Shown piece after piece: positions 43,875 through 52,174 of a DNA stretch of 64,000 nucleotides. Source of the stretch: Agromyces sp. H17E-10 (lineage in GTDB: Bacteria; Actinomycetota; Actinomycetes; Actinomycetales; Microbacteriaceae); the NCBI RefSeq assembly GCF_022919715.1, contig NZ_CP095042.1, positions 2,852,001 through 2,916,000 on the forward strand, in the 5' to 3' direction. A program made the translations under genes and the position numbers. Under the pieces are notes generated by a model that saw only the letters and a program-made list of their open reading frames with translations, made no database searches and was not told the origin of the DNA. How positions within the stretch are numbered: position 1 is the stretch's first letter; each line of letters begins with the position of its first letter.

Positions 43875-46800
43875 ATGACGACGGCGAAGCGACGGGGCAT
43901 CCTCGCCGTCATCACCGCCTGCGTGCTCGTCGCCCTGGGGCTCGGCGTCGCGTTCGCCGTCGGCGACGCGCTCGGCATCCGCACCGAGCCGAGCGAGCAG
44001 ATGCGACCCGCCGCCGCGGCCGTCCCCGACGTCGCGGCCCCCGTGTCGCCGCCCGAGTTCACGAGCCTCGACGTGCCCGACACCGTGCGGTTCGGCGTCG
44101 CGCTCGACGAGCTCCGCGATGCCGTCGCCGACGCGCCGGCCCGTGAGGGCGAGGCCTCGCTCGCGGTCGAGATCATCCCCGGGCAGGAGGCCGATTCCGG
44201 CCCGGGCGATGACGGCTACGAACTGCGGGGGGATGCCTCGGCGCTGCGCATCCTCGCCTTCACCGAGACGGGCGCCGTGCGGGGCATCTACGACCTCGCC
44301 GCGCAGGTGCGCGCTGCCGCCCCCGTCGCCGCACTCGTCGGTGCCCACGAGCCCTCGCGGCTGCCGCTGCGCATGACCGACCTCGGCGCCGTGGGCGTCG
44401 CACCCATCCCGGCCGAGTGGGAGTCGGGCGACGACTACTCGCACGCCTCGAAGGCGTTCGCCGCGGTCGTGCAGCCCGAGGCGCCGTACATCGACGAGAC
44501 CGCGCTCGCCGAGGCGTACGCCGACTTCGACGGGTTCCTGCGCCATTCGCTCGCCAACGGGTTCAACGCGGTCGCCTTCCCGGGCTTCGTCGAGTTCGTC
44601 ACCTTCGACGACGCCCCCGGCGGCCCCGTCTACGCCGACGGCGACGACCACCGCGACCGGGCCGTCGCCCTTCGCGAGGCGTTCGCGCCCTTCTGGGAGC
44701 GCGCCGACCAGCTCGGCATGCAGGTGTTCCTGCGCACCGACATGCTCGCCCTCACCGGACCGCTCGAGCGGTACCTCACCGACCGGTTCGGCTCCCTCGA
44801 CACGGAAGACCCCGAGTTCTGGAGCGTCTACACGGCGGGTCTCGACGAGCTGTACGAGGCGGCTCCCGCGCTCGACGGCGTGCTCATCCGCATCGGCGAG
44901 GCCGGCGCGATCTACGACGTCGGCGGCTGGGACTACTACTCGGCGCTCAAGGTGACGACCGTCGACGCCGTGCGCACGATGCTCGAGGCGTTCAGCGGTC
45001 AGGCCGAGTCGTCGGGCCGCGAGGTGATCTTCCGCACGTGGAGCGTGGGCGTCGGCGCCGTCGGCGACATGCACACGAACGACGCCTCGTACGAGGCCGT
45101 GCTCGACGGCCTCGACTCACCCGCGCTCATCGTGTCGACGAAGTACACGCTCGGCGACTTCTACAGCTGGCTGCCGCTCAACCACACGCTCGAGCAGGGC
45201 TCGCAGCGACGCATCGTCGAGTTCCAGAGCCGGCGCGAGTTCGAGAACTTCGGCGCGTTCCCGAACGACCTCGGCACGCAGTACCAGTGGGCGCTGCAGC
45301 AGCTGCTCGCGGCGAACGACCGCATCGAGGGTGCTTGGGTGTGGACGCAGGATGGCGGACCCTGGCGAGCCGGCCCGATGTCGCTCTACCTCAAGTCGGG
45401 CTTCTGGCAGCTCTACGAGCTCAACACGCAGCTCGCCGCCGACCTCGCCCGCGACCCCGACGCCGACGTCGCCGACATCACGGCCGACTGGGCGCGCGAG
45501 TGGTTCTCCGACGACCCCGCGACCGTCGAGGCGATCGTGGGTGCGATGACGCGCTCGCGCGAGGCGATCGAGCAGGGCATGTACGTCGAGCAGTTCGCGA
45601 AGCAGCGGGTCTTCGCGATCGGCCTCGAACCGCCGCCCATGATGTGGATCTTCGAGTGGGACATCCTCACCGGCGACTCGGCCGTGCTCGACGTCATGTA
45701 CTCGATCGTCCGCGACTCGGCGGGCGACGGCGCCGCCCAGGGCGCGGGCGTCGATGCCGCGATCGCGAGCGGTGCCGAGGCGGTCGCCGCCGTCGAGGAG
45801 ATGCGCGAGACGGTGAACGCGACGGATGCCTCGAGCTGGCGTTCGCCCGAACTGCGAGAGGCGTTCGTCTCGAGCCTCGACTACGAGCTCGACACCCTGC
45901 GCCTGCTCGAGTCGTATCGGGCGATGATCCTGCACGAGGGGCAGTGGCACGACACGCTCTCGCCGGCCGCCCGTGACGCGTGGGAGGCCGATCGTGCCGT
46001 CTTCGAGCAGCGGGCCGCCGAGCACCTCGAACGGTACGAGGGCGACCTCGACCACCCGGCGTTCAACCTCACGGCCGCCCAGCTCGGCGTCGACCGCGCC
46101 GAGCGCGACCCGCTCATGGCGTGGTTCGCCCGCGGGCTGCTCGTGCTCGCGCTCGCGTGGGTCGTGATCGGCATGCTCGCCGCCCGCACTCGGCTCGTGC
46201 GTCGTCCGGGCGCCGCGGCCGCGCGGGCGAGCTGGGTCGCGTCGACCCGGCCGTGGCGCGCACGTCTCGAGACGCTCGGCATGGACGACCTCGACCGCTG
46301 GCTGCTGTTCCTCGTGCCGGTCGCCCTGCTCGTCGCGACGCGCGCGGTGCAGACGTCGTTCCGCTCGTGGACGCACCTCGCGGTCGTGATCGGGGCGTGG
46401 GCGATCTTCGCGGGCGTGCTGCGGCTCTGCGTCGGCCGCCGGTCGCCGTGGCCCGTGATCGCGGCCGTCGGGGGCGTCGTCGTGCTGCGCTGCATCGTGA
46501 CGCTCGTCGGACTCTCGTTCACCGGCCCGGGCGGCTACTGGTTCGCGTTCTGGACCGACCCCGTGCTGCGCACGGCCTACATCGCGGTCGCGTTCGCGCT
46601 CTTCGTCTGGGTGTTCGTCGCGGCGGGCTGGGCGCTCGCGGCGCAGGTCGGCGCCCGGCGCGCCACCGGGTTCGTCCTCGCCGCCGTCGGCGCGGGACTC
46701 GTCGTCCCCGCGGCGATCGTCGGGGCGATCGGCCTCGAGCAGGTGCTGACGCTCTGGAACGACGAGATGGGCCTGCTGCCGTGGGGTCTCGCCCGGATCC

Positions 46801-46934
46801 TCGGCATCACGACCTACCTCGACATCCCCGGGGAGACGGCCTGGTACGCCGCCGGACTCGGCGCGCTGCTCGTCGTCGCCGGCGTGCTGCTCGCGTTGCC
46901 GCGGCGACGGGCCGAGGCATCCGGGCGCGGTTGA
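43875..46934 (+). CDS. GH67-like extracellular domain fused to a seven-helix membrane domain
   Basis: 1019 residues. One N-terminal helix (about 9-32) is followed by a GH20/67-type N-terminal domain (RILAFTETGAVRGIYDLAAQ) and a TIM-barrel-like region (about 155-560) with RMTDLGAVGVAP, NGFNAVAFPG, VLIRIGEAGAIYD, REVIFRTWSVG and VEFQSRREFENFGAFPND, in the same order as GH67 alpha-glucuronidases. A helical region precedes seven C-terminal membrane helices (about 755-1010). The catalytic assignment is uncertain. TAGGAT lies six bases before the ATG. No recognised family covers the whole protein. Confidence 0.8.
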   Translation: MTTAKRRGILAVITACVLVALGLGVAFAVGDALGIRTEPSEQMRPAAAAVPDVAAPVSPPEFTSLDVPDTVRFGVALDELRDAVADAPAREGEASLAVEIIPGQEADSGPGDDGYELRGDASALRILAFTETGAVRGIYDLAAQVRAAAPVAALVGAHEPSRLPLRMTDLGAVGVAPIPAEWESGDDYSHASKAFAAVVQPEAPYIDETALAEAYADFDGFLRHSLANGFNAVAFPGFVEFVTFDDAPGGPVYADGDDHRDRAVALREAFAPFWERADQLGMQVFLRTDMLALTGPLERYLTDRFGSLDTEDPEFWSVYTAGLDELYEAAPALDGVLIRIGEAGAIYDVGGWDYYSALKVTTVDAVRTMLEAFSGQAESSGREVIFRTWSVGVGAVGDMHTNDASYEAVLDGLDSPALIVSTKYTLGDFYSWLPLNHTLEQGSQRRIVEFQSRREFENFGAFPNDLGTQYQWALQQLLAANDRIEGAWVWTQDGGPWRAGPMSLYLKSGFWQLYELNTQLAADLARDPDADVADITADWAREWFSDDPATVEAIVGAMTRSREAIEQGMYVEQFAKQRVFAIGLEPPPMMWIFEWDILTGDSAVLDVMYSIVRDSAGDGAAQGAGVDAAIASGAEAVAAVEEMRETVNATDASSWRSPELREAFVSSLDYELDTLRLLESYRAMILHEGQWHDTLSPAARDAWEADRAVFEQRAAEHLERYEGDLDHPAFNLTAAQLGVDRAERDPLMAWFARGLLVLALAWVVIGMLAARTRLVRRPGAAAARASWVASTRPWRARLETLGMDDLDRWLLFLVPVALLVATRAVQTSFRSWTHLAVVIGAWAIFAGVLRLCVGRRSPWPVIAAVGGVVVLRCIVTLVGLSFTGPGGYWFAFWTDPVLRTAYIAVAFALFVWVFVAAGWALAAQVGARRATGFVLAAVGAGLVVPAAIVGAIGLEQVLTLWNDEMGLLPWGLARILGITTYLDIPGETAWYAAGLGALLVVAGVLLALPRRRAEASGRG

Positions 46935-46985
46935 TCGCTCGGATCTCGAGCCGAGGCCGCCGCCGCGGGCGGGCCGGGGAGGTTC

Positions 46986-47771
46986 TCAGGCGGCTCGGTC
47001 GGGTTCGACCGGTGCCGGTTCGGTGCGAGCGGGCTCCGTGAGGGCCGGCGTCGCGGGCACCGCCTCCGCGAGCACCGGCTCCGTGAGCGTGGGTTGTGCG
47101 AGCGCAGGCTCGGGCAGGGTGACCTGCGCGGCCGCCGCGATCGCGGAGCCGATGCGTGAGTTGCGCCCGCTCTTGCGCGCACGGTGGGCCCGCACCTTCG
47201 CCCGGTTGCCGCAGCGCTGCATCGAGCACCAGCGCCGCGTCGCCGCGCGCGAGGTGTCGAGGTAGACGATCTCGCAGTCGTCGCCGGAGCACTCGCGGAT
47301 GCGCTCGACGTTGGCCGGCGAGAACAGGTCGACCGCGTCTCGTGCGATCGTCGACAGCGCCTGGGGCACGGTGTGCACCGACCGACCGGCCTGGCGCGAA
47401 CCGCCGCCGAGCGCGGGCGGCACGTCGGGCGTGGCCGCATAGAGGTTCACGAGGTCGATGTCGCCCGCACGCGCCGACTCGCCCCGGCTCGCCGCCACCG
47501 CCATGCGGGCGATCGCATCGCGAAGGGCGACCGCGTCGAACAGGTCGCGCGAGCGTGCCTGGCCGACGGCGACGGGGAACCGCTCGCGCAGCCAGTCGGT
47601 GAGATCGTCGGGGGAGTGGAAGCGCTCGACGCCGGCCGATGCGGCGGCTCCGCCGATCGCGCCCGTCGTCGCGAAATCGAGTGCGACCGAGCCCGAGTCG
47701 AACCACCATCTGACGCCTTCGGCGGGAACGAGCCATTGCCCGATGGGGATCGTGACGGTGGAGACGGGCAT
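46986..47771 (-). CDS. CGNR zinc-finger protein (DUF1470/ABATE type)
   Basis: 261 residues. The N-terminal ABATE-like helical domain (residues 15-150) precedes the CGNR finger (ECSGDDCEIVYLDTSR ... RWCSMQRCGNRAKVRAHRAR) with four cysteines. The last 60 residues are a Pro/Glu/Ala/Thr repeat (LTEPVLAEAVP and similar), absent from most relatives. Such proteins are thought to be stress-related DNA-binding regulators. TACGCT lies six bases before ATG 47771. Confidence 0.9.
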   Translation of the reverse strand: MPVSTVTIPIGQWLVPAEGVRWWFDSGSVALDFATTGAIGGAAASAGVERFHSPDDLTDWLRERFPVAVGQARSRDLFDAVALRDAIARMAVAASRGESARAGDIDLVNLYAATPDVPPALGGGSRQAGRSVHTVPQALSTIARDAVDLFSPANVERIRECSGDDCEIVYLDTSRAATRRWCSMQRCGNRAKVRAHRARKSGRNSRIGSAIAAAAQVTLPEPALAQPTLTEPVLAEAVPATPALTEPARTEPAPVEPDRAA

Positions 47772-47880
47772 TCGATCAGCGTAGCGCGTGCGGGTGCCGC
47801 CGACGGCGCCGGACGGCGGCGTCGGCGGGCGCTCCGGCAGGGCGCCTCTCCGCGCTTCAGCGAGCGCTCGGGCAGTCGCG

Positions 47881-48378
47881 TCAGCCCGCGGCCGCGCTCG
47901 CGGCACGGCGGCGCACGGCGGCCGTGATCTCGCGGTGGTGCCACACGATGAGGTTCGCGGTGTCGAACCCGCGCCGGCACAGGCCGCAGCTGAGCTGGCG
48001 GGTGGGCTCGCGATAGCGGTAGTGCTCGTGCCCGGCCGGGCAACGGCCGACCCACGGGGCGAGCTCGTGCGCGACCTCGCCGTCGTGGGTACGCCGCCCG
48101 ACGAAGCCGAGGCCCGCGGCGATGGACGCCCACTTCGGACCGTGCCCGGCGCGCGGGCCGGCGAGGGCGTGTGCGACCTCGTGCAGCAGGATCTGGTGCA
48201 CCTCGTCGTCGTCGTAGCGGGCCGCGAGGTATCGCGAGACGGAGATGTGCTTGGCCGTGTAGTTGCAGAGCCCCGCACGCTTCTTCGCGTTGTCGAACCC
48301 GAAGCTCCAGACCGCCGGGTCGAGGTGCAGCACGATGAGCGCCTCGGCCCACCGCCTGACCCGCTCGAGATCCGCCAT
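47881..48378 (-). CDS. SprT-like zinc metalloprotease-fold protein
   Basis: 165 residues. HEVAH at 66-70 with the downstream HG element (AGPRAGHGPKW) forms the SprT zinc site. A zinc-ribbon-like tail has cysteines at 113, 131 and 134 (RCPAGHEHY; LSCGLCRRG). Eukaryotic SprT relatives cleave DNA-protein crosslinks; the bacterial role is not settled. TATTCT ends six bases before ATG 48378. It is separated by 109 bp from the CGNR gene. Confidence 0.9.
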   Translation of the reverse strand: MADLERVRRWAEALIVLHLDPAVWSFGFDNAKKRAGLCNYTAKHISVSRYLAARYDDDEVHQILLHEVAHALAGPRAGHGPKWASIAAGLGFVGRRTHDGEVAHELAPWVGRCPAGHEHYRYREPTRQLSCGLCRRGFDTANLIVWHHREITAAVRRRAASAAAG

Positions 48379-48498
48379 GGGATGAGAATAACCCCGGCCG
48401 CCGACGTTGCGGAGGCGCGCATCACCCCCGAACGGGGCGGAATCGAGGGCCGGTGCCGATCCGCCGATGCGCGTGACCCGTGTGCCGCGGTCAGGCGG

Positions 48499-49695
48499 TC
48501 AGCCGGCCGGCGCGAGCCCGACCGACATCAGCCGGTCGTCGCCGTCGCGGGGCGAGCCCCGCCCGTCGGTGTTGTTCGTGAGGAACCACAGGGCTCCGTC
48601 GGGCGACCGGGCCACGTCGCGGATGCGCCCGTACTCGCCGGCGAACCACGGCGTCGCCGCGGGGGCGGTCGCGCTCGCGGGCGCCACCGTCCAGATCCGC
48701 TCGCCGCGCAGCGCCGCGAGGAAGAGCGTGTCGCCGATCACCGCGAGCCCGCTCGGGCTGGCCTCGCTCGTCGCCCACTGCGCGACGGGATCGACGAAAC
48801 GCGGGTCGCCCGCGGCGCCCTCCACGACGGGCCAGCCGTAGTTCGCCCCCGCCTCGATGCGGTTGAGCTCGTCCCAGGTGTCCTGGCCGAACTCCGCGGC
48901 CCACATCCGCCCCGCAGCATCCCAGGCGATGCCCTGCGGATTGCGGTGGCCGAGCGTGTAGACGAGGCTGCCGAACGGGTTGCCCGGCGCCGGCTCGCCG
49001 TCGGGCGTCATGCGCAGGATCTTGCCCGAGAGGGATGCCGGGTCCTGCGCCGCGTCGCGCACTCCGGCGTCGCCCGTCGTCGCGTAGAGCATGCCGTCGG
49101 GGCCGAAGGCGATGCGTCCGCCGTCGTGGTTGCCCGCCTTGGGGATGCCCGTGAGCACGGGTTCGGCATGGCCGAGCGCGAACCCGCCGGCGCTGCCCGT
49201 GAGCGGCATGCGCACGATGCGGTTGTCGTCGGCGGTCGTGAGATACGCGTAGAGCTCGAGCCCGCCGTCGACGGAGCGGATCGCGAGGCCGAGCAGTCCG
49301 CCCTCGCCCGCGGCCGCGACGCCCGGAACGGTGCCGGCGACGCGGAGACTCCCGTCGGCGAGTACCTCGACGACGTCGCCGCGGTCGCGCTCGGAGACGA
49401 GCACGCCCGCCGGACGGTTCCCGGCACCGCCCGGCACGAGCGCGATCGACCACGGCGCGTCGAGCCCCTCGGCGACGACCGAGACGTCGCCGGCGGGCAC
49501 GAGCGGCTCGACGGGGGTCGGTGCGGGTGTCGACGGCGAGGCTGCCGACGGCGAGGGCGTCGGGCTCCAGCCCGTGGGCCCGGCGACGGGTTCGTGCGTC
49601 GTGCAGCCCGCGACGACGAGCGCGAGCGCGACGACCGCGGCCGCACCGGGCAGGGCCGCGTGGGACCCGGCCGCTCCGATCGCTCGCGTTCGCAT
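48499..49695 (-). CDS. PQQ-dependent glucose/sorbosone dehydrogenase-like lipoprotein (GSDH)
   Basis: 398 residues. A lipoprotein signal has lipobox LVVAGC with Cys at 31, then a Ser/Thr/Pro linker and a six-bladed beta-propeller. Propeller motifs: LDAPWSIALVPGG, EGGLLGLAIRSVD, GNHDGGRIAFGPDGMLYATT, LGHRNPQGIAWDAAGRMWAA and GANYGWPVVEG. Family members use PQQ to oxidise sugars outside the membrane; no PQQ synthesis genes are in the window. It is divergent from pxpA with only 45 bp between. Confidence 0.93.
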   Translation of the reverse strand: MRTRAIGAAGSHAALPGAAAVVALALVVAGCTTHEPVAGPTGWSPTPSPSAASPSTPAPTPVEPLVPAGDVSVVAEGLDAPWSIALVPGGAGNRPAGVLVSERDRGDVVEVLADGSLRVAGTVPGVAAAGEGGLLGLAIRSVDGGLELYAYLTTADDNRIVRMPLTGSAGGFALGHAEPVLTGIPKAGNHDGGRIAFGPDGMLYATTGDAGVRDAAQDPASLSGKILRMTPDGEPAPGNPFGSLVYTLGHRNPQGIAWDAAGRMWAAEFGQDTWDELNRIEAGANYGWPVVEGAAGDPRFVDPVAQWATSEASPSGLAVIGDTLFLAALRGERIWTVAPASATAPAATPWFAGEYGRIRDVARSPDGALWFLTNNTDGRGSPRDGDDRLMSVGLAPAG

Positions 49696-49740
49696 GACCC
49701 TCCACTGCCAGTCTGCCCGCGGCGGCGGCAGAATGGGAGC

Positions 49741-50502
49741 ATGCGGCCCGCGATCGATCTCAACAGCGACCTCGGCGAGTCGTTCGGCGCGTGGCACGTG
49801 GGCGACGACGCGGCGATGTTCGGACTCGTCTCGAGCGCGAACGTCGCGTGCGGGTTCCACGCCGGCGACCCGATGACGATGCTGTCGAGCGCACGCCGGG
49901 CCGCCGAGCACGGGGTCGCGCTCGGCGCCCACCCGGGCTACCGCGACCTCGCCGGCTTCGGCCGTCGGGCTCTCGACGCGACTCCGGCCGAGATCGCCGC
50001 CGAGCTCGTCGTGCAGCTCGGCGGGCTCGACGGCGCCGCCCGGGTGGCGGGCATCCGCGTGCGGTACGTCAAGGCGCACGGCGCCCTCTACCACCGCCTC
50101 GCCGTCGACGCCGCGGCCGCGCACGCCTTCGTCGAGGCGGTGGCCGCCTACGAGGCGTCGCTCGTCGTGCTCGGTCCGCCGGTGAGCGCCCTCGAACAGG
50201 CGGCGGATGCCTCGGGCGTCGTGTTCGCGCGGGAGGCCTTCGTCGACCGCGGCTACGCGGCCGACGGGTCGCTCACCCCGCGCGGCGAGCCGGGTGCGAT
50301 CGTCGACGATCCGGCGGCGGCCGCCGACCGTGCGCTCGAACTCGTCGAGACCGGCGGCATCACGGCCGACGACGGCAGCCGCCTCGAGCTCGCCCCCGAC
50401 TCGCTGTGCCTGCACGGCGACACCCCTGGTGCGGTCGCAATCGCCCGCGCGGTGCGCGCCGCGCTCGAGTCGGCCGGATGCCACGTCGAGGCGTTCGCGT
50501 GA
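49741..50502 (+). CDS. pxpA: 5-oxoprolinase subunit A (LamB/YcsF family)
   Basis: 253 residues. Family start AIDLNSDLGESFGAW and NVACGFHAGDP near 37, with VKAHGALYHRLAVD and CLHGDTPGA. With PxpB and PxpC it forms the ATP-dependent enzyme that opens 5-oxoproline to glutamate. CAGAAT ends six bases before ATG 49741. It overlaps pxpB by 4 nt (GTGA), starting a three-gene coupled operon. Confidence 0.95.
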   Translation: MRPAIDLNSDLGESFGAWHVGDDAAMFGLVSSANVACGFHAGDPMTMLSSARRAAEHGVALGAHPGYRDLAGFGRRALDATPAEIAAELVVQLGGLDGAARVAGIRVRYVKAHGALYHRLAVDAAAAHAFVEAVAAYEASLVVLGPPVSALEQAADASGVVFAREAFVDRGYAADGSLTPRGEPGAIVDDPAAAADRALELVETGGITADDGSRLELAPDSLCLHGDTPGAVAIARAVRAALESAGCHVEAFA

Positions 50503-51170
50503 ACGTGCGCCTGCTGCCGAGCGGTGAGGCCGCGCTCCTCGTCGAGTGCGGCTCGCTCGACGAGGTGCTGGCGCTGCACGATGCGCTCGCCGCCGACCCG
50601 AGGCCCGGGCTCGTCGAGCTCGTGCCCGCCGCCCGCACGATCCTCGTCGCCGTCGACCCGGCGCGACTCCCGCTCGAGTCGGTCGCGACGTGGGTGCGCC
50701 GCGCCGCGGCCTCCGGGGGGCGGGCGGATGCGGCATCCGGACCCCGTCGTTCGACGACGCCGCCCGCCCGGGCCGGCGACGACGAACCGGAGCCCGCGAT
50801 CGTGCGCGTCGTGTACGACGGTGTCGACCTCGCCGAGACCGCCGCCCTGCTCGGGTGCTCGACCGACGCCCTCGTCGAGTGCCACACCGCCGCCCGGTGG
50901 CGCGTCGCCTTCGGCGGCTTCGCGCCCGGGTTCGGCTACCTCGTGAGCGACGACTGGGCGTTCGAGGTGCCGCGGCTCGACGCCCCGCGCACCCGGGTTC
51001 CGGCGGGGGCGGTCGCGCTCGCCGGGGCGTTCGCCGGCGTGTATCCCCGCGAGAGCCCGGGCGGCTGGCGGCTCGTCGGCCGCACCGACGCCGACCTCTG
51101 GAACCCCGACCGGGCCGAGCCCGCACTGCTCGCGCCGGGACGTCGCGTGCGGTTCGAGGCGGTGCGCTGA
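50499..51170 (+). CDS. pxpB: 5-oxoprolinase subunit B (allophanate hydrolase subunit 1 family)
   Basis: 223 residues from GTG 50499. Family motifs: LPSGEAALLVECG near the start, RVAFGGFAPGFGYL, and PAGAVALAGAFAGVYPRESPGGW. An Ala/Gly/Arg linker near 75-95 is longer than usual. The stop TGA shares a base with a downstream ATG at 51170, which opens a 20-codon minicistron rather than pxpC itself. Confidence 0.94.
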   Translation: MNVRLLPSGEAALLVECGSLDEVLALHDALAADPRPGLVELVPAARTILVAVDPARLPLESVATWVRRAAASGGRADAASGPRRSTTPPARAGDDEPEPAIVRVVYDGVDLAETAALLGCSTDALVECHTAARWRVAFGGFAPGFGYLVSDDWAFEVPRLDAPRTRVPAGAVALAGAFAGVYPRESPGGWRLVGRTDADLWNPDRAEPALLAPGRRVRFEAVR

Positions 51171-51232
51171 TGCGCCGGCTCGTGGTGGAGGCGGTTGTGA
51201 GATGCTGCACCGCTGTCGTGGAGGTGCCGTGA
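51170..51232 (+). CDS. 20-codon minicistron, partial copy of the pxpC start
   Basis: An ORF of 20 codons whose first eight residues (MRRLVVEA) equal the start of PxpC. It overlaps pxpB by TGATG at one end and pxpC by TGATG at the other. The first 23 bp are almost identical to those at 51232. It looks like a short duplication of the pxpC start that left a coupling leader; the product itself is probably not functional. Confidence 0.55.
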   Translation: MRRLVVEAVVRCCTAVVEVP

Positions 51233-52095
51233 TGCGCCGGCTCGTCGTCGAGGCTTCCGGACCCCTCGTGCTCGTCGAAGACCTCGGCCGACCCGGGTAC
51301 GCCCGTCTCGGGGTCGCCGGGTCGGGCGCCCTCGACAGGGGTGCCGCACGTCTCGCGAACCGGCTCGTCGGCAATCCCGACTCGGCGGCGATCCTCGAGG
51401 TGCTCATGGGCGGCTTCCGTGCGCGCGTCGTCGGCGGTGACACGTGGCTCGCCGTCGCCGGCGCGTGGGGGCCGGTCACGGTCGACGGCCGCCCGGTCGC
51501 GCCGTACTCCGCGGTGCGCGCCGTCGACGGTGCCGTCGTCGAGCTCGGCCAGGCGCGGCGCGGGCTGCGCTACGTGCTCGCCGTGCGCGGCGGCATCGAT
51601 GAGCCGCCCGTGCTCGGCTCCCGCTCGCGCGACACCCTCGCGGGCCTCGGACCCGACCCCGTGGCGGCGGGGCGCGAGCTCGCGATCGGCGCCGACCCCG
51701 CGGCATCCGTGCCCGTGCTCGACCAGGAGGCGGCGTTTGCGCCGCCGGCCGATGCGGTGACCATCGCGCTCGGGCCGGGGCCGCGGACCGACTGGTTCAC
51801 CGACGCCGCGCGCGCCGCGCTGTTCGAGGTGCCGTGGCGCGTTTCGGAGCGGGCCGACCGGGTGGGGGTGCGCCTCGTCGGGCCGGCGCTCGAGCGGCGG
51901 GTGACGGGCGAACTCGCGAGCGAGGCGACCGTGCCGGGCTCGATCCAGGTGTCGGGCGACGGGCAGCCGACGATCCTCGGCGCCGACCGTCCGGTCACGG
52001 GCGGGTACCCGGTGATCGCGGTCGTCGCGCCGGACTCCCTCGACGCGGTGGCGCAGTTGCGGCCGGGGCAGGAGCTGCGGTTCCGGCACGCGTGA
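51232..52095 (+). CDS. pxpC: 5-oxoprolinase subunit C (biotin-dependent carboxyltransferase family)
   Basis: 287 residues. Family motifs: VEDLGRPGYARLGVAGSGAL then DRGAARLANRLVGN, AVRGGIDEPPVLGSRSRDTL and IQVSGDGQPTILGADRPVTG then GYPVIAVV. ATG 51232 is the true start; the GTG at 51202 lies in the minicistron. Translation is likely coupled to the minicistron stop through TGATG. It completes the pxpABC set. Confidence 0.94.
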   Translation: MRRLVVEASGPLVLVEDLGRPGYARLGVAGSGALDRGAARLANRLVGNPDSAAILEVLMGGFRARVVGGDTWLAVAGAWGPVTVDGRPVAPYSAVRAVDGAVVELGQARRGLRYVLAVRGGIDEPPVLGSRSRDTLAGLGPDPVAAGRELAIGADPAASVPVLDQEAAFAPPADAVTIALGPGPRTDWFTDAARAALFEVPWRVSERADRVGVRLVGPALERRVTGELASEATVPGSIQVSGDGQPTILGADRPVTGGYPVIAVVAPDSLDAVAQLRPGQELRFRHA

Positions 52096-52113
52096 GCCGC
52101 TCGGAAAAAACTC

Positions 52114-52165
52114 TTCACAACCTCGCGCGAGTGTGGAAGTATCTTCCGAGTCAGACCGACTCGGA
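52114..52165 (+). promoter_or_regulatory. Promoter region of the GHL10 gene with three stacked palindromes
   Basis: TTCACA (52114-52119), 17 bp, AAGTAT (52137-52142) is a plausible promoter. Palindromes: CTCGCGCGAG (52122-52131), GGAAG-TAT-CTTCC (52135-52147) and TCCGAGTC-AGACC-GACTCGGA (52145-52165). The last covers the start-site region and ends within the GGAGG before the ATG, so it may act as operator or as a translation-control hairpin. Confidence 0.6.
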
Positions 52166-52174
52166 GGATCGAAG

